A model generated the notes under the pieces. That model was not told the origin of the DNA, ran no database searches, and was given only the letters and a program-made list of their open reading frames with translations. Below, in pieces: positions 10,599 through 22,315 of a stretch of 64,000 nucleotides of DNA (position 1 is the first letter of the stretch; every line of letters starts with the position of its first letter). The stretch is from Samsonia erythrinae (GTDB lineage: Bacteria; Pseudomonadota; Gammaproteobacteria; Enterobacterales; Enterobacteriaceae). The position numbers and the translations under genes were made by a program. The DNA lies in NCBI RefSeq assembly GCF_004342665.1, contig NZ_SMBY01000001.1, positions 186,001-250,000 on the forward strand, written 5' to 3'.

Positions 10599-11795
10599 AT
10601 GAAGCAACTGACAATTCTTGGTTCCACCGGCTCTATTGGCGTCAGTTCGCTGGCAGTGATTAAGGCTAATCCAGATAAATTTGCTGTACGCGCGTTAGCC
10701 GCCGGGCGCAATGTCAGGTTAATGCTGGAGCAGTGTCTGGCGTTCGAGCCCGCTTATGCCTCTATGGCGGATGAAGCTTCTGCCGCCGCGCTACGTCGGC
10801 AACTGGCGGAGCACGGTTGTAAAACCGACGTATTAGCCGGAGAACAGGCGGCCTGTGATCTTGCTGCATTGGACGGCGTCGATCAGGTGATGGCGGCGAT
10901 TGTCGGGGCAGCCGGATTATTACCCACATTGTCTGCCATCCATGCGGGAAAGCAGGTGTTACTGGCGAATAAAGAATCGCTGGTGACCTGCGGACGTCTC
11001 TTTATGGACGCCGTCGCGCAAAGCGGCGCACAGCTGTTACCGATTGATAGCGAACATAATGCGATTTTTCAGAGTTTACCTGAGCAAATTCAGCGTCAAT
11101 TAGGCTACTCTTCATTGTCACAATATGGGGTTGAGCGCATCATCCTGACCGGGTCCGGCGGGCCGTTTCGCGAAACGCCGCTGTCGGCGCTGGCGGAGAT
11201 GACACCCGAACAGGCGTGTGCGCACCCAAACTGGTCAATGGGACGTAAAATCTCGGTTGATTCGGCCACGATGATGAATAAAGGGCTGGAATATATCGAA
11301 GCGCGCTGGCTGTTTAATGCGTCAGCCGAGCAGATGGAAGTCATTATTCATCCGCAGTCGGTGATTCATTCGATGGTGCGTTATCGCGACGGCAGTGTGC
11401 TGGCGCAATTAGGATCGCCCGATATGCGAACGCCGATTGCGCATGCCATGGCTTATCCCGAACGTGTGACATCGGGGGTCGCTGCGTTGGATTTTTGCCA
11501 GATCGGCGCGTTGACGTTTTTGACGCCGGACTATGCGCGATACCCTTGTTTACAACTGGCAATAGATGCCTGTAATCATGGTCAGTCGGCCACGACGGCA
11601 TTGAATGCTGCGAATGAAATTGCCGTTGCCGCGTTTTTACAGTCGCAGATTCGCTTTACGGATATTGCAGCGGTAAATCGACATGTTGTTGAACAACTTA
11701 CATTGCCGGAACCGGCTAGCGTTGAGGATGTGTTGTCCATCGATAGCTGGGCCAGACAGGCCGCAACACAGACCCTGACACATTACGCACGTTAG
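10599..11795 (+). CDS. dxr: 1-deoxy-D-xylulose 5-phosphate reductoisomerase
   Basis: Dxr (IspC) converts DXP to 2-C-methyl-D-erythritol 4-phosphate with NADPH, the first committed step of the MEP isoprenoid pathway. The ATG at 10599 gives 398 residues, equal to E. coli. The NADPH loop GSTGSIG is at residues 8-14; later come [10 protein letters not shown], the metal-binding [10 protein letters not shown] and the substrate loop [19 protein letters not shown]. It precedes uppS, which uses the downstream product isopentenyl diphosphate. The longer frame from 10488 is not supported. Confidence 0.97.
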   Translation: MKQLTILGSTGSIGVSSLAVIKANPDKFAVRALAAGRNVRLMLEQCLAFEPAYASMADEASAAALRRQLAEHGCKTDVLAGEQAACDLAALDGVDQVMAAIVGAAGLLPTLSAIHAGKQVLLANKESLVTCGRLFMDAVAQSGAQLLPIDSEHNAIFQSLPEQIQRQLGYSSLSQYGVERIILTGSGGPFRETPLSALAEMTPEQACAHPNWSMGRKISVDSATMMNKGLEYIEARWLFNASAEQMEVIIHPQSVIHSMVRYRDGSVLAQLGSPDMRTPIAHAMAYPERVTSGVAALDFCQIGALTFLTPDYARYPCLQLAIDACNHGQSATTALNAANEIAVAAFLQSQIRFTDIAAVNRHVVEQLTLPEPASVEDVLSIDSWARQAATQTLTHYAR

Positions 11796-11817
11796 CCGAA
11801 TAGACCCGTAGCACAAT

Positions 11818-11846
11818 TTGTTCGTGTGCGGTGGAGGTGGTATAGT
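11818..11846 (+). promoter_or_regulatory. Probable sigma-70 promoter upstream of uppS
   Basis: TTGTTC at 11818-11823 and TATAGT at 11841-11846 have an ideal 17-bp spacer. The promoter lies just after the dxr stop and about 150 bp before uppS. A terminator-like hairpin lies between it and uppS. Confidence 0.55.
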
Positions 11847-11899
11847 TTGCACCCTTCAACGGTCGGTTATGCGGAGTTTGTCGCACCGACGGTGAGGTT

Positions 11900-11925
11900 A
11901 AGCCGTGATCGCTCACGGCTTTTTT
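11900..11925 (+). terminator. Terminator/attenuator between dxr and uppS
   Basis: AAGCCGTGA and TCACGGCTT form a perfect 9-bp stem around a 4-base loop, directly followed by TTTT. It could end dxr transcripts and would stop RNA begun at the 11841 promoter after about 75 nt, about 65 bp before uppS. Confidence 0.75.
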
Positions 11926-11992
11926 GCGCCATGGGGGTCTGATGTTACGGAAGGAATGTTGTATTTCTTGCTTGAGGAAATAAGTACGCGTT

Positions 11993-12754
11993 ATGCCGTC
12001 CGATAATCAAAAAAACACTAACGATCTGTTACCCTCTGGGCCGCGCCATGTTGCCATTATTATGGATGGCAATGGTCGCTGGGCGAAAAACCGAGGGAAA
12101 ATGCGGATTTTTGGCCATCAGGCTGGTGTAAAAGCCGTGCGACGTTCAGTCAGTTTCGCGGTGAACCAGAAACTGGACGCGTTGACGCTTTATGCATTTA
12201 GCAGTGAAAACTGGAACCGCCCGGCGCAAGAGGTTTCCGCCCTCATGGAGCTGTTCGTCCGGGCGCTGGACAGCGAAGTGAAAAGCCTCCATAAGCACAA
12301 CGTTCGCCTGCGGGTGGTGGGTGACATCGGGCGCTTCAGCCCGCGTTTACAGGAGCGGATCCGCCGCTCGGAAGCGCTCACGGAAAATAATCAGGGGCTC
12401 ACGCTGAATATTGCTGCGAATTACGGCGGGCGTTGGGATATTATTCAGGGAGTACGGCAACTTGCAGAACAGGTGCAGGAAGGCATTTTACGGCCTGATA
12501 GTATTAACGAAGCGTCATTATGTCAGTATATTTGCCTGAACGATCTGGCTCCGGTTGATTTGGTGATCAGAACCGGTGGAGAACACCGCATTAGTAATTT
12601 TTTGCTGTGGCAAATCGCTTACGCTGAACTTTACTTTACTGATGTCCTTTGGCCTGATTTCGATGAACAAGTCTTTGAAGGTGCGCTGAATGCTTTTGCA
12701 CAACGCGAGCGCCGCTTCGGGGGAACAACACCTATCGATGCTGATGCATCCTAG
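11993..12754 (+). CDS. uppS: Undecaprenyl pyrophosphate synthase
   Basis: UppS (IspU) is a cis-prenyltransferase that adds eight isopentenyl units to farnesyl diphosphate to make the C55 carrier lipid for peptidoglycan and O-antigen. The 253-residue protein (E. coli 253) has the catalytic Asp25 in [14 protein letters not shown] and the family signature [20 protein letters not shown] near the C terminus. It has no signal peptide; the enzyme works at the cytoplasmic membrane surface. It is followed 9 bp later by cdsA. Confidence 0.97.
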   Translation: MPSDNQKNTNDLLPSGPRHVAIIMDGNGRWAKNRGKMRIFGHQAGVKAVRRSVSFAVNQKLDALTLYAFSSENWNRPAQEVSALMELFVRALDSEVKSLHKHNVRLRVVGDIGRFSPRLQERIRRSEALTENNQGLTLNIAANYGGRWDIIQGVRQLAEQVQEGILRPDSINEASLCQYICLNDLAPVDLVIRTGGEHRISNFLLWQIAYAELYFTDVLWPDFDEQVFEGALNAFAQRERRFGGTTPIDADAS

Positions 12755-12763
12755 GGGGAACTT

Positions 12764-13621
12764 TTGCTGAAGTATCGCCTGATTACTGCTTTTATTTTAA
12801 TTCCGATTGTTATTGCGGCGCTTTTTTTGCTGCCCCCGCTGGGGTTCAAGCTTGTTACGCTGGCTATCTGCATGCTGGCTGCGTGGGAATGGGGGCAACT
12901 GGCAGGTTTCGCCTCTTATGCTCAACGTTTGTGGCTCGCCATTCTGTGCGGCTTCTTGTTGGCCCTGATGTTATTATCGCTCCCGGCTTATCATTATTCC
13001 GTTCATATTCCGCAAATCAGTATTACCCTGTGGTCATCGCTGGTGTGGTGGGGTATCGCGTTGTTTTTGGTTCTGTTTTATCCGTCCTCCGCATCTTTCT
13101 GGCGTCATTCGCGCACGCTACGGATCCTCTTCGGGGTTATGACAATCGTGCCGTTTTTTTGGGGCATGGTCGCGCTTCGCCAATATCATTACGCGATTAA
13201 CCCGTTCATTGGCGCCTGGTGGTTGCTCTATGTCATGCTGCTGGTGTGGGGAGCGGACAGTGGCGCTTATCTGTTCGGTAAACTGTTTGGTAAACGCAAA
13301 CTCGCGCCAAAGGTTTCGCCGGGCAAAACCTGGGAAGGGTTTCTCGGCGGTCTGGCGACCTCGGCGTTAATCTCTCTGCTGTTTAGCCTCTATGCGCCAT
13401 TAACGGTGGTGACATCGACGTTGCTGATTTGTTCTGTCGCTGCTGCGCTGGCCTCGGTACTGGGGGATTTGACGGAAAGCATGTTTAAACGCGAAGCGGG
13501 CATCAAAGACAGTAGCCATTTGATTCCAGGGCATGGTGGCGTGCTCGATCGTATTGATAGCCTGACTGCGGCGGTCCCGGTTTTTTCTTGCCTGATGTTG
13601 CTGCTATATAACGTAGCTTAA
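12764..13621 (+). CDS. cdsA: Phosphatidate cytidylyltransferase (CDP-diglyceride synthase)
   Basis: CdsA makes CDP-diacylglycerol from CTP and phosphatidic acid, the branch point of phospholipid synthesis, in the inner membrane. The 285 residues have about eight hydrophobic segments and the family signature KREAGIKDSSHLIPGHGG followed by DRIDS near the C terminus. The start codon is TTG at 12764 (TTG CTG AAG TAT), preceded by a strong AGGGGGA; E. coli cdsA starts in the same way. It lies between uppS and rseP. Confidence 0.96.
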   Translation: MLKYRLITAFILIPIVIAALFLLPPLGFKLVTLAICMLAAWEWGQLAGFASYAQRLWLAILCGFLLALMLLSLPAYHYSVHIPQISITLWSSLVWWGIALFLVLFYPSSASFWRHSRTLRILFGVMTIVPFFWGMVALRQYHYAINPFIGAWWLLYVMLLVWGADSGAYLFGKLFGKRKLAPKVSPGKTWEGFLGGLATSALISLLFSLYAPLTVVTSTLLICSVAAALASVLGDLTESMFKREAGIKDSSHLIPGHGGVLDRIDSLTAAVPVFSCLMLLLYNVA

Positions 13622-13644
13622 AAATGAAGCGGTAGAGTGTATTT

Positions 13645-15000
13645 ATGCTGAATTTCCTCTGGAGTCTGGCCGCGTTTATCATCGCACTGGGTGTGTTGGT
13701 CACCGTCCATGAGTTTGGTCATTTTTGGGTCGCGCGACGCTGTGGCGTAAAGGTCGAGCGTTTCTCCGTCGGCTTTGGCCGTGCGTTGTGGCGTCGTCGT
13801 GACCGCACGGGGACGGAATTCGTGGTCGCGCTGATCCCGCTTGGCGGCTATGTGAAGATGCTGGATGAGCGCGTGGACACCGTCGCGCCGGAATTCCGCC
13901 ACCTGTCGTTCAACAGCAAAACCGTCTGGCAGCGTGCAGCGATTGTCAGTGCAGGCCCGGTTGCCAACTTCCTGTTTGCCATTGCGGCTTACTGGCTGGT
14001 GTTTATTCTCGGCGTACCGGGTGTGCGTCCGGTTGTTGGTGAAATATTGCCCAACTCCATTGCCGCACAGGCGGAAATGTCGGCAGGAATGGAACTAAAG
14101 TCCGTTGATGGTATCGAAACGCCTGATTGGGATTCGGCTCGTCTGGCGCTGATCGGCAAGATTGGCGATAGCGACGTAGTGATTGGTACTGCGCCTTTGG
14201 GATCCGATCGTGTCGTCCAGAAAACCCTGGATTTACGTGACTGGCAGTTCGAGCCAGATAGACAAGATCCTGCGACATCGTTGGGGATTGTCCCGCGAGG
14301 TCCGCAAATCGAGCCGGTATTGCATCAGGTACAGAACGGGTCGGCGGCAGAAAAAGCGGGTTTGCAAGTCGGGGACAGGATCGTTAAAGTCGACGGGCAG
14401 GTTTTAGCGCAATGGCGTGATTTTGTCATCGCCGTGCGTGATAATCCCGGGCAATCTCTCGCTCTGGAGGTGGAACGCAACGGCGAAGTTTTGCCGTTAA
14501 CGCTGACGCCCGACAGTAAATCCGTAGGAAATGGCAGAGTTGAAGGTCTGGCAGGCGTGATGCCGAGTGTGACGCCGCTGCCCGAAGAGTACAGGACTGT
14601 ACGTCAGTATGGGCCGTTCAGCGCGGTCTATCAGGCAACGGATAAAACCTGGCAACTGATGAAGTTGACCGTCAGTATGTTAGGGAAACTGGTTACGGGT
14701 GATGTTAAGCTGAACAATCTGAGTGGTCCGATTTCGATTGCGCAGGGTGCTGGCATGTCAGCCGATTATGGCTTGATCTATTACCTGATGTTTTTGGCCT
14801 TAATCAGCGTTAATCTGGGGATCATCAATCTGTTCCCTTTGCCGGTATTGGATGGAGGACACCTGCTTTTTCTTGCGGTTGAAAAGCTAAAGGGCAGGCC
14901 GGTTTCTGAGCGTGTGCAGGACGTTAGCTACCGCATTGGTACAGTATTGCTGATGTTGTTAATGGGACTCGCACTTTTCAATGATTTCTCTCGCCTCTAG
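13645..15000 (+). CDS. rseP: RIP metalloprotease RseP
   Basis: RseP is the inner-membrane site-2 zinc protease that cuts RseA after DegS, releasing sigma-E, and clears signal peptides. The 451 residues carry HEFGH at 22-26 in the first membrane segment and the second zinc-site motif [12 protein letters not shown] with Asp at 403. Two tandem PDZ domains lie between (about 110-310). It is upstream of bamA, whose protein load triggers the sigma-E response that RseP controls. Confidence 0.97.
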   Translation: MLNFLWSLAAFIIALGVLVTVHEFGHFWVARRCGVKVERFSVGFGRALWRRRDRTGTEFVVALIPLGGYVKMLDERVDTVAPEFRHLSFNSKTVWQRAAIVSAGPVANFLFAIAAYWLVFILGVPGVRPVVGEILPNSIAAQAEMSAGMELKSVDGIETPDWDSARLALIGKIGDSDVVIGTAPLGSDRVVQKTLDLRDWQFEPDRQDPATSLGIVPRGPQIEPVLHQVQNGSAAEKAGLQVGDRIVKVDGQVLAQWRDFVIAVRDNPGQSLALEVERNGEVLPLTLTPDSKSVGNGRVEGLAGVMPSVTPLPEEYRTVRQYGPFSAVYQATDKTWQLMKLTVSMLGKLVTGDVKLNNLSGPISIAQGAGMSADYGLIYYLMFLALISVNLGIINLFPLPVLDGGHLLFLAVEKLKGRPVSERVQDVSYRIGTVLLMLLMGLALFNDFSRL

Positions 15001-15035
15001 GCGCGGGATTAGGTTAGGAAAAACGCATAACAACG

Positions 15036-17468
15036 ATGGCGATGAAAAAGTTGCTCATAGCGTCGCTGCTGTTCAGCAGCGCAACCGTATACGGTGCAGA
15101 CGGGTTCGTAGTGAAGGACATTCATTTCGAAGGCCTGCAAAGAGTGGCCGTCGGGGCGGCACTGCTTAGTATGCCAGTCCGTGTTGGTGATACCATCAGC
15201 GATGATGATATCGGTAATACCATCCGAGCCTTGTTTGCGACCGGAAATTTTGAAGATGTTCGCGTCCTGCGCGATGGTCAAACGCTGATTGTGCAGGTGA
15301 AAGAACGCCCGACAATCGCCAGCCTCACTTTTTCCGGCAATAAGTCGGTCAAAGACGACATGCTGAAAGAAAACCTGGAAGCCTCTGGCGTGCGGGTCGG
15401 CGAAGCGCTGGATCGCACGGCGCTTACCACCATCGAAAAAGGGTTGGAAGACTTCTACTACAGCGTCGGTAAGTACAGCGCGTCGGTAAAAGCCGTCGTT
15501 ACGCCATTACCGCGCAATCGTGTAGACCTGAAGCTGGTCTTCACGGAAGGGGTTTCCGCCAAAATCCAGCAGATCAATATCGTCGGTAATAAGGCGTTTA
15601 GCTCTGACGAGTTGATCTCCCGTTTCCAACTGCGCGATGAGGTGCCGTGGTGGAACGTGGTGGGCGATCGTAAATACCAGAAGCAAAAGCTGTCTGGCGA
15701 TCTGGAAACCTTACGCAGTTTCTATCTGGATCGCGGCTACGCGCGATTCAACATCGACTCCACTCAGGTGAGCCTGACGCCGGACAAAAAAGGCATCTAC
15801 ATCACCATCAATATGACAGAGGGCGATCAGTACAAGCTCTCTGATGTTGTGGTGAAAGGCAATCTGGCTGGTCACTCTGCGGAAATCGAAGGCCTGACGA
15901 AGATCGAGCCGGGTGAACTCTACAACGGGGCGAAAGTAACCCGAATGGAAGAGGACATCAAGAAGCTGCTGGGCCGCTACGGTTACGCCTATCCGCGCGT
16001 CGTCACGCAGCCGGAAATCAATGACGCGGACAAGACGGTGAAACTGAACATCAATGTTGATGCCGGTAACCGTTTCTATGTGCGTCATATCCGCTTTGAC
16101 GGCAATGATACCTCGAAAGATTCCGTCCTGCGCCGAGAAATGCGTCAGATGGAAGGCGCCTGGTTAGGCAACGATCTGGTTGAGCAGGGTAAAGAGCGTT
16201 TAAACCGCCTTGGCTATTTTGAAAACGTGGATGTGGAAACGCAGCGCGTGCCCGGTACGGCCGATCAGGTGGATGTGACGTATAAAGTTAAAGAGCGCAA
16301 TACCGGTACATTTAACTTTGGGGTCGGTTTCGGTACGGAAAGCGGCGTGAGCTTCCAGGCCGGAGTTCAGCAGGATAACTGGCTGGGGACGGGTAACTCC
16401 GTTGGTATCAGCGGGACGAAAAACGACTATCAGACGTACGTCGAACTGTCACTGACCGATCCGTACTTTACGGTTGACGGCGTCAGCCTCGGCGGTCGCA
16501 TCTTCTACAACAAATTTGAAGCCTATGACGCGGATCTGTCTGATTACACCAATGTGAGTTATGGCATCGGGAGTACGCTTGGTTTCCCGATTAACGAGAA
16601 TAACTCACTGCGCCTCGGTTTGGATTACGTGCATAACGATCTGTCGGATATGAAACCGCAGGTGGCGATGTGGCGCTATCTGGACTCTGTCGGCGTGAAG
16701 CCCTCGGTCGTTGAAGAAGGCAATAAATCCAGCGCTGACTTCAAGGCGAACGATTTCTTCCTGAATACCGGATGGTCGTATAACAATCTCGATCGCGGTT
16801 ACTTCCCGACGAAAGGGACGCGGGCTTCTGCAAACGTCAAAGTTACCGTGCCGGGATCTGACAACGAATACTACAAACTGACGTTTGATTCGGCGAGCTA
16901 CTACCCGTTGACCGACAGCGGTAAATGGGTCGTGATGGGCCGTACGCGCGCAGGCTTTGCTGATGGTCTCGGCAGTAAAGAAGTGCCGTTCTATGACAAC
17001 TTCTATGCCGGGGGATCTGGTACGGTGCGTGGCTTCCAGTCAAACACGATTGGGCCTAAAGCGGCGTATTATAAGTGTTCAACGCCGCTTCCGGGTTCGT
17101 ATTCCGGCTGTCCGATCGATAAAGATAATCTGGATGATGCCGTCGGCGGTAATGCTATGGCGGTCGCAAGTGTTGAACTAATTGTGCCTACGCCATTTAT
17201 CAGCGATAAATACGCAAACTCTGTGCGCACCTCCTTCTTTGTGGATGGCGGTACGGTATGGGATACCAACTGGGAAAATACGCAGGCAACGATTGATGCA
17301 GGCGTGCCGGATTACAGCAAGGCGAGTAACTTCCGTGTTTCCAGCGGTATCGCGTTGCAATGGATGTCTCCGCTTGGGCCATTGGTCTTCTCCTATGCCC
17401 AGCCGGTTAAAAAGTACGATGGAGACAAGTCGGAACAGTTCCAGTTTAACATTGGCAAAACCTGGTAA
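15036..17468 (+). CDS. bamA: Outer membrane protein assembly factor BamA
   Basis: BamA is the core of the BAM complex that folds beta-barrel proteins into the outer membrane. The 810-residue precursor has a signal peptide (residues 1-20, cut after VYGA), five POTRA domains (about 22-420) and a 16-strand barrel with the loop-6 motif TVRGFQ. It ends FQFNIGKTW with the C-terminal aromatic. The POTRA and barrel regions match E. coli closely, while the extracellular loops (for example [12 protein letters not shown] onward and the [15 protein letters not shown] loop) differ, as expected. It is followed by skp, a periplasmic chaperone for its clients. Confidence 0.98.
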   Translation: MAMKKLLIASLLFSSATVYGADGFVVKDIHFEGLQRVAVGAALLSMPVRVGDTISDDDIGNTIRALFATGNFEDVRVLRDGQTLIVQVKERPTIASLTFSGNKSVKDDMLKENLEASGVRVGEALDRTALTTIEKGLEDFYYSVGKYSASVKAVVTPLPRNRVDLKLVFTEGVSAKIQQINIVGNKAFSSDELISRFQLRDEVPWWNVVGDRKYQKQKLSGDLETLRSFYLDRGYARFNIDSTQVSLTPDKKGIYITINMTEGDQYKLSDVVVKGNLAGHSAEIEGLTKIEPGELYNGAKVTRMEEDIKKLLGRYGYAYPRVVTQPEINDADKTVKLNINVDAGNRFYVRHIRFDGNDTSKDSVLRREMRQMEGAWLGNDLVEQGKERLNRLGYFENVDVETQRVPGTADQVDVTYKVKERNTGTFNFGVGFGTESGVSFQAGVQQDNWLGTGNSVGISGTKNDYQTYVELSLTDPYFTVDGVSLGGRIFYNKFEAYDADLSDYTNVSYGIGSTLGFPINENNSLRLGLDYVHNDLSDMKPQVAMWRYLDSVGVKPSVVEEGNKSSADFKANDFFLNTGWSYNNLDRGYFPTKGTRASANVKVTVPGSDNEYYKLTFDSASYYPLTDSGKWVVMGRTRAGFADGLGSKEVPFYDNFYAGGSGTVRGFQSNTIGPKAAYYKCSTPLPGSYSGCPIDKDNLDDAVGGNAMAVASVELIVPTPFISDKYANSVRTSFFVDGGTVWDTNWENTQATIDAGVPDYSKASNFRVSSGIALQWMSPLGPLVFSYAQPVKKYDGDKSEQFQFNIGKTW

Positions 17469-17622
17469 TGTGACGTCAACAGGTCGTATGCAGGGAATGT
17501 TGCATCGTGATTCATCGATATGACGAGTCCAAACGCAATAAATGTGGGTAACATTTATATCAAGACATGATGCCCATCGTTAAAGTGTCAAGACACAACT
17601 AGGTTAGGTTGAGGAGTTTATA

Positions 17623-18120
17623 GTGAAAAAGTGGTTATGTGCCGCAGGCCTCGGTTTAGCATTGGCTGCTTCAGCCAGCGTTCAGGCTGCTGATAAAATC
17701 GCCGTTGTTAACGTCTCCAGCATTTTCCAACAGCTGCCGCAGCGTGAAACCGTCGGCAAACAGCTGGAAAACGAGTTCAAGGGCCGTGCTTCTGAGCTTC
17801 AGACGATGGAAAACAGCCTGCAGACAAAAATGCAAAAACTGCAACGTGATGGCTCTACCATGAAGGCGAGCGAGCGCAGCAAAATGGAAAAAGATATCAT
17901 GGCGCAGCGTGAGCAATTTTCGACAAAAGCTCAGGCTTTCGACCAGGATAATCGCCGTCGTCAGATGGAAGAACGCAACAAAATCCTGAGCCGTATTCAG
18001 GATGCGGTGAAAGCCGTTGCAACCAAAGAAGGTTATGATGTTGTGATTGACGCGAATGCGGTTGCGTATGTCGCCAATGCCAAAGACATTACGGCCGATG
18101 TACTGAAACAGGTTAAATAA
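17623..18120 (+). CDS. skp: Periplasmic chaperone Skp (OmpH)
   Basis: Skp is a trimeric jellyfish-shaped chaperone that holds unfolded outer-membrane proteins in the periplasm for BamA. The 165-residue precursor starts at a GTG (17623) with GAGGAG upstream. The signal peptide is about residues 1-22 (ends SVQA), followed by the beta core segment [19 protein letters not shown]. The long charged helical tentacles cover about residues 45-130. It lies between bamA and lpxD, as in all Enterobacterales I know. Confidence 0.97.
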   Translation: MKKWLCAAGLGLALAASASVQAADKIAVVNVSSIFQQLPQRETVGKQLENEFKGRASELQTMENSLQTKMQKLQRDGSTMKASERSKMEKDIMAQREQFSTKAQAFDQDNRRRQMEERNKILSRIQDAVKAVATKEGYDVVIDANAVAYVANAKDITADVLKQVK

Positions 18121-18123
18121 TAC

Positions 18124-19146
18124 ATGTATTCAATTCGACTGGACGCGTTAGCTCAACAGTTGGATGCACAATTACACGGTGATGGCGATATCGTCATCAC
18201 CGGTATTGCTTCTATGCATTCGGCAAAAACTGGGCAGATTACGTTTCTTTCCGACAGTCGTTACCGTGAGCAACTCGCAGGGACGCAAGCGTCGGCGGTT
18301 GTGCTGACTGAGGCGGATTTACCTTACTGTCAGGTCGCGGCGCTGGTGGTGAAAAATCCCTATCTTACCTATGCGCGCATGGCGCAGCTAATGGATACGA
18401 CGCCGTCGCCGGCCACTGATATTGCCCCGAGCGCGGTGATTGCGTCAGATGCGACGCTGGGCGAGGCTGTTTCCGTCGGCGCGAACGCCGTGATTGAATC
18501 CGGCGCGCAGCTGGGTGATGGCGTCGTCATTGGGCCAGGCTGTTTTGTCGGTAAAAATGCCCGCATTGGCGCAGGAACGCGTCTATGGGCCAACGTCACG
18601 ATTTACCATCATGTTATCCTCGGCGAGCACTGCCTGATTCAGTCCGGCGCGGTGATAGGTTCGGACGGTTTTGGTTACGCCAACGATCGCGGCAACTGGA
18701 TCAAGATCCCGCAGTTGGGAACGGTCAGAATTGGCGATCGGGTTGAAATCGGGGCGAGCACGACGATCGATCGCGGCGCACTGGATGATACCGTTATTGG
18801 TCATGGCGTCATCATTGATAACCAATGTCAGATTGCGCACAACGTCGTGATTGGCGACAATACTGCCGTGGCGGGCGGCGTCATTATGGCGGGGAGCTTG
18901 AAAATCGGCCGTTATTGCATGATCGGCGGTGCCAGCGTGATTAATGGGCACATGGAGATCTGCGATAAAGTGACGGTTACGGGAATGGGAATGGTCATGC
19001 GACCGATTACCGAACCTGGGGTATACTCTTCGGGCATTCCTTTGCAACCCAATAAAGTATGGCGTAAAACCGCAGCGCTGGTGATGAATATTGATGAGAT
19101 AAGCAAACGGTTGAAAGCCGTTGAACGAAAAGTCGATAACATTTAA
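18124..19146 (+). CDS. lpxD: UDP-3-O-(3-hydroxymyristoyl)glucosamine N-acyltransferase
   Basis: LpxD adds the N-linked 3-hydroxyacyl chain from acyl-ACP in the third step of lipid A synthesis. The 340-residue protein has an N-terminal uridine-binding domain (about 1-100), a hexapeptide-repeat beta helix (about 100-300) and a C-terminal helix. The catalytic His239 is in CQIAHNV, at the same number as in E. coli. It begins 3 bp after the skp stop and leads the lpxD-fabZ-lpxA-lpxB block. Confidence 0.97.
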   Translation: MYSIRLDALAQQLDAQLHGDGDIVITGIASMHSAKTGQITFLSDSRYREQLAGTQASAVVLTEADLPYCQVAALVVKNPYLTYARMAQLMDTTPSPATDIAPSAVIASDATLGEAVSVGANAVIESGAQLGDGVVIGPGCFVGKNARIGAGTRLWANVTIYHHVILGEHCLIQSGAVIGSDGFGYANDRGNWIKIPQLGTVRIGDRVEIGASTTIDRGALDDTVIGHGVIIDNQCQIAHNVVIGDNTAVAGGVIMAGSLKIGRYCMIGGASVINGHMEICDKVTVTGMGMVMRPITEPGVYSSGIPLQPNKVWRKTAALVMNIDEISKRLKAVERKVDNI

Positions 19147-19246
19147 TCACTTGCGTATTTATTTGCGGCCTGCCTGAAGACACCTATTTAGGGTCTGCGC
19201 AGGCCGTGTTGTTAATGGCATCAGTTTTATGGACAGGAAGAGTATT

Positions 19247-19702
19247 TTGACTACTGACACTCATACTCTGCATATTGAAGAGATTTTAGAACTATTACCC
19301 CACCGTTTCCCGTTTTTGCTGGTTGATCGGGTTCTGGATTTCGAAGAAGGGAAATTTCTGCGGGCGGTGAAAAACGTCTCTTTCAACGAACCTTTCTTTC
19401 AGGGGCACTTTCCCGGTAAGCCGATTTTTCCCGGCGTATTGATTCTGGAAGCGATGGCTCAGGCAACCGGTATTCTGGCGTTCAAAAGCGTTGGCAAACT
19501 GGAGCCGGGCGAGTTGTACTATTTTGCGGCTGTCGACGAAGCGCGCTTTAAGCGCCCTGTACAGCCTGGCGATCAAATGATCCTGGAAGTTGAATTCATC
19601 AAAGAGCGTCGCGGCGTTGCACGCTTTAAAGGTGTTGCCAAAGTTGATGGCGAAGTGGCCTGTGAAGCGTCAATGATGTGTGCTCGTCGTCGGGAGGCCT
19701 GA
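19247..19702 (+). CDS. fabZ: 3-hydroxyacyl-[acyl-carrier-protein] dehydratase FabZ
   Basis: FabZ dehydrates 3-hydroxyacyl-ACP in fatty-acid elongation and competes with LpxA and LpxD for 3-hydroxymyristoyl-ACP. The TTG at 19247, with AGGAAGAG just upstream, gives 151 residues, equal to E. coli, which also uses TTG. The catalytic His54 is in [11 protein letters not shown] and Glu68 in ILEAMAQ. The ATG at 19229 would add six residues and lacks a good ribosome-binding site. It ends 4 bp before the lpxA start. Confidence 0.96.
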   Translation: MTTDTHTLHIEEILELLPHRFPFLLVDRVLDFEEGKFLRAVKNVSFNEPFFQGHFPGKPIFPGVLILEAMAQATGILAFKSVGKLEPGELYYFAAVDEARFKRPVQPGDQMILEVEFIKERRGVARFKGVAKVDGEVACEASMMCARRREA

Positions 19703-19706
19703 TAAC

Positions 19707-20495
19707 GTGATTGATCAAACCGCCTTTATTCATCCCAGTTCCATTGTTGAAGACGGCGCCGTCATTGGTGCCGGTGTTCATATTGGCCCTTTCTGCTTTA
19801 TCGGCTCTCAGGTAGAGATCGGAGCGGGTACGGTGCTGAAATCGCATGTCGTCGTCAATGGTGTGACTAAAATTGGCCGTGACAACGAAATCTATCAGTT
19901 TACCTCGATTGGAGAGGTGAATCAGGATCTCAAATACGCCGGTGAGCCGACCCGCGTTGAGATTGGCGATCGTAACCGTATTCGTGAAAGCGTCACAATT
20001 CATCGTGGCACGACGCAGGGCGGTGGGTTGACTAAAGTCGGTAGCGATAACTTGCTGATGATCAATACGCATATCGCACACGACTGCGTGGTCGGTAATC
20101 GCTGTATTCTGGCGAATAACGCCACGCTGGGCGGGCATGTCTCTATTGATGATTTCGCCATCATTGGTGGAATGACGGCCGTGCACCAGTTCTGCATCAT
20201 CGGGACGCACGTCATGGTTGGCGGGTGTTCCGGCGTGGCTCAGGACGTGCCGCCTTATGTTATCGCGCAGGGTAACCATGCTTCGCCGTTTGGCCTCAAC
20301 ATTGAAGGATTGAAGCGTCGTGGTTTCGAGAAAGAGACGCTGCACGCTATCCGCAATGCTTATAAGCTGATCTATCGCAGCGGTAAAACGCTGGATGACG
20401 TGAAGCCGGAAATCGACGCGCTGGCGGCTGAACACCCCGCCGTGCAGGCATTTTCCGATTTCTTTGCCCGTTCTACGCGCGGCATCATTCGTTAA
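19707..20495 (+). CDS. lpxA: Acyl-ACP--UDP-N-acetylglucosamine O-acyltransferase
   Basis: LpxA is the first enzyme of lipid A synthesis; it acylates the 3-OH of UDP-GlcNAc. The GTG at 19707 gives 262 residues, equal to E. coli. The body is a left-handed beta helix of hexapeptide repeats (about 1-185) with catalytic His125 in MINTHIAHD, followed by a helical C terminus ending [10 protein letters not shown]. An upstream frame from 19680 lies inside fabZ and is rejected. It is spaced 4 bp from fabZ and 3 bp from lpxB. Confidence 0.97.
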   Translation: MIDQTAFIHPSSIVEDGAVIGAGVHIGPFCFIGSQVEIGAGTVLKSHVVVNGVTKIGRDNEIYQFTSIGEVNQDLKYAGEPTRVEIGDRNRIRESVTIHRGTTQGGGLTKVGSDNLLMINTHIAHDCVVGNRCILANNATLGGHVSIDDFAIIGGMTAVHQFCIIGTHVMVGGCSGVAQDVPPYVIAQGNHASPFGLNIEGLKRRGFEKETLHAIRNAYKLIYRSGKTLDDVKPEIDALAAEHPAVQAFSDFFARSTRGIIR

Positions 20496-20498
20496 TCT

Positions 20499-21644
20499 AT
20501 GTCATCTCGTCCTTTGACTATTGGGCTGGTCGCCGGGGAAACCTCCGGCGACATCCTTGGCGCAGGCTTGATCCGCGCGCTAAAAGAAAAGGTGCCCGAT
20601 GCGCGCTTTGTGGGTGTCGCCGGGCCGAGGATGCAGGCCGAAGGCTGTGAAGTCTGGTATGAGATGGAAGAGCTGGCCGTCATGGGTATTGTGGAAGTGC
20701 TTGGGCGGTTGCCTCGTCTGCTGAAAATCCGGCGGGATTTAACCCAGCGTTTTAGTGAACTCCGCCCGGATGTGTTTGTCGGCATTGATGCGCCTGATTT
20801 CAACATCACGCTGGAGGCCAACCTCAAACAGCGGGGTATTCACACGATTCATTACGTCAGCCCATCCGTATGGGCATGGCGGCAAAAACGCGTTTTCAAA
20901 ATAGGTAAAGCGACGAATCTGGTGTTGGCGTTTTTGCCTTTTGAAAAAGCGTTTTACGATCGTTTCAATGTGCCTTGTCGTTTTATTGGTCATACCATGG
21001 CTGATGCGATGCCGTTGCATCCTGATAAGACGGCGGCGCGCGCGGCGTTGGGTATTGCGCCTTCCGCGCATTGTCTGGCGCTGTTGCCGGGCAGCCGCGG
21101 CGCGGAGGTTGAAATGCTGAGCGCGGATTTTCTCAACACGGCGGTATTGCTAAGCCGGCATTTCCCCGATTTGGACATTGTGGTTCCGCTGGTAAATAGC
21201 AAACGGCGTGAACAGTTTGAGCGGATCAAAAGCAGCGTCGCTCCCGATTTGCGCGTGCACCTGCTGGATGGGCAGGCGCGAGAAGCCATGATTGCCAGCG
21301 ATGCGGCGCTATTGGCATCCGGTACGGCGGCGCTGGAGTGTATGCTGGCGAAATGCCCGATGGTTGTGGGGTATCGTATGAAGCCCTTTACCTTTTGGTT
21401 AGCGCAGCGGCTGGTGAAAACACCGTGGGTGTCGCTGCCGAATTTGCTGGCCGGGCGGGAACTGGTGACGGAATTGCTACAGACTGACTGCACGCCGGAT
21501 AAGCTGGCGGAGGCGCTGTTGCCGCTGTTTGATGCGCAGAAAACGGCGGCGCTACGCACGACGTTTGTGGATTTACACCAACAGATCCGCTGTAACGCCG
21601 ATGAGCAAGCCGCTCAGGCCGTGCTGGAATTCGTAAAATCATGA
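20499..21644 (+). CDS. lpxB: Lipid-A-disaccharide synthase
   Basis: LpxB is a GT19 glycosyltransferase that joins UDP-2,3-diacylglucosamine and lipid X to form the lipid A disaccharide at the inner-membrane surface. The 381-residue protein has the N-terminal [22 protein letters not shown] and [14 protein letters not shown], and the C-terminal nucleotide-site segments [11 protein letters not shown] and SGTAALEC. Its stop overlaps the rnhB start by 4 bp (ATGA), so the two are translationally coupled. Confidence 0.97.
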   Translation: MSSRPLTIGLVAGETSGDILGAGLIRALKEKVPDARFVGVAGPRMQAEGCEVWYEMEELAVMGIVEVLGRLPRLLKIRRDLTQRFSELRPDVFVGIDAPDFNITLEANLKQRGIHTIHYVSPSVWAWRQKRVFKIGKATNLVLAFLPFEKAFYDRFNVPCRFIGHTMADAMPLHPDKTAARAALGIAPSAHCLALLPGSRGAEVEMLSADFLNTAVLLSRHFPDLDIVVPLVNSKRREQFERIKSSVAPDLRVHLLDGQAREAMIASDAALLASGTAALECMLAKCPMVVGYRMKPFTFWLAQRLVKTPWVSLPNLLAGRELVTELLQTDCTPDKLAEALLPLFDAQKTAALRTTFVDLHQQIRCNADEQAAQAVLEFVKS

Positions 21645-22237
21645 ATGAAATGTTTATCTATCCGCAGGCGACCTGTATCGCAGGGGTTGATGAAGTGGGC
21701 CGTGGTCCTCTGGTTGGCGCGGTTGTGACGGCAGCGGTCATTCTTGACCCCACGCGGCCCATTGTCGGACTGGCTGATTCCAAACAGCTGAGTGAGAAAC
21801 GTCGACAGGCGCTTTATGATGAAATCAAAGAGAAAGCGCTGGCGTGGAGCCTCGGTCGGGCAGAGCCGGAAGAAATCGATCGGCTGAATATTCTGCATGC
21901 TACCATGCTGGCGATGCAGCGTGCGGTGGCGGGATTGGCTATCGTCCCTGATTTCGTGCTCATTGATGGCAATCGTTGTCCGGCGTTGCCGATGCCCGCT
22001 CAGGCGGTCGTTAAAGGAGATAGCCGCGTAGCGGAAATCAGCGCGGCTTCGATTATGGCGAAAGTGACCCGTGACCGTGAGATGGTCGAGTTGGATCATC
22101 GCTTTCCTGATTACGGTTTTGCTCAGCATAAGGGCTATCCAACCGCTTTTCATCTACAGAAACTGGCCGCGTTGGGCGCGACCGAGTTTCATCGTCGGAG
22201 CTTTGCGCCAGTAAAACGGGCTCTAGGGCTGGCGTAA
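21641..22237 (+). CDS. rnhB: Ribonuclease HII
   Basis: RNase HII cuts RNA in RNA-DNA hybrids and starts ribonucleotide excision repair. The 198-residue protein has the type-2 motif [16 protein letters not shown] (Asp17 and Glu18 in the acidic active site), [22 protein letters not shown] and a later Asp in KVTRDREM. The start is the ATG overlapping the lpxB stop. It stands between lpxB and dnaE as in E. coli. Confidence 0.97.
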   Translation: MNEMFIYPQATCIAGVDEVGRGPLVGAVVTAAVILDPTRPIVGLADSKQLSEKRRQALYDEIKEKALAWSLGRAEPEEIDRLNILHATMLAMQRAVAGLAIVPDFVLIDGNRCPALPMPAQAVVKGDSRVAEISAASIMAKVTRDREMVELDHRFPDYGFAQHKGYPTAFHLQKLAALGATEFHRRSFAPVKRALGLA

Positions 22238-22315
22238 AACAACATCATTCACTCTCGGCGTGGCATGCGATAATGTAGGCCATGCTGACTAATCGATAAA
22301 TTCTGGGATCTGGAG

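Noticed and set aside
19626-20435. A 269-codon minus-strand frame opposite lpxA
   Set aside because: LpxA on the plus strand is certain; the antisense frame mirrors its hexapeptide repeats and has no family similarity.
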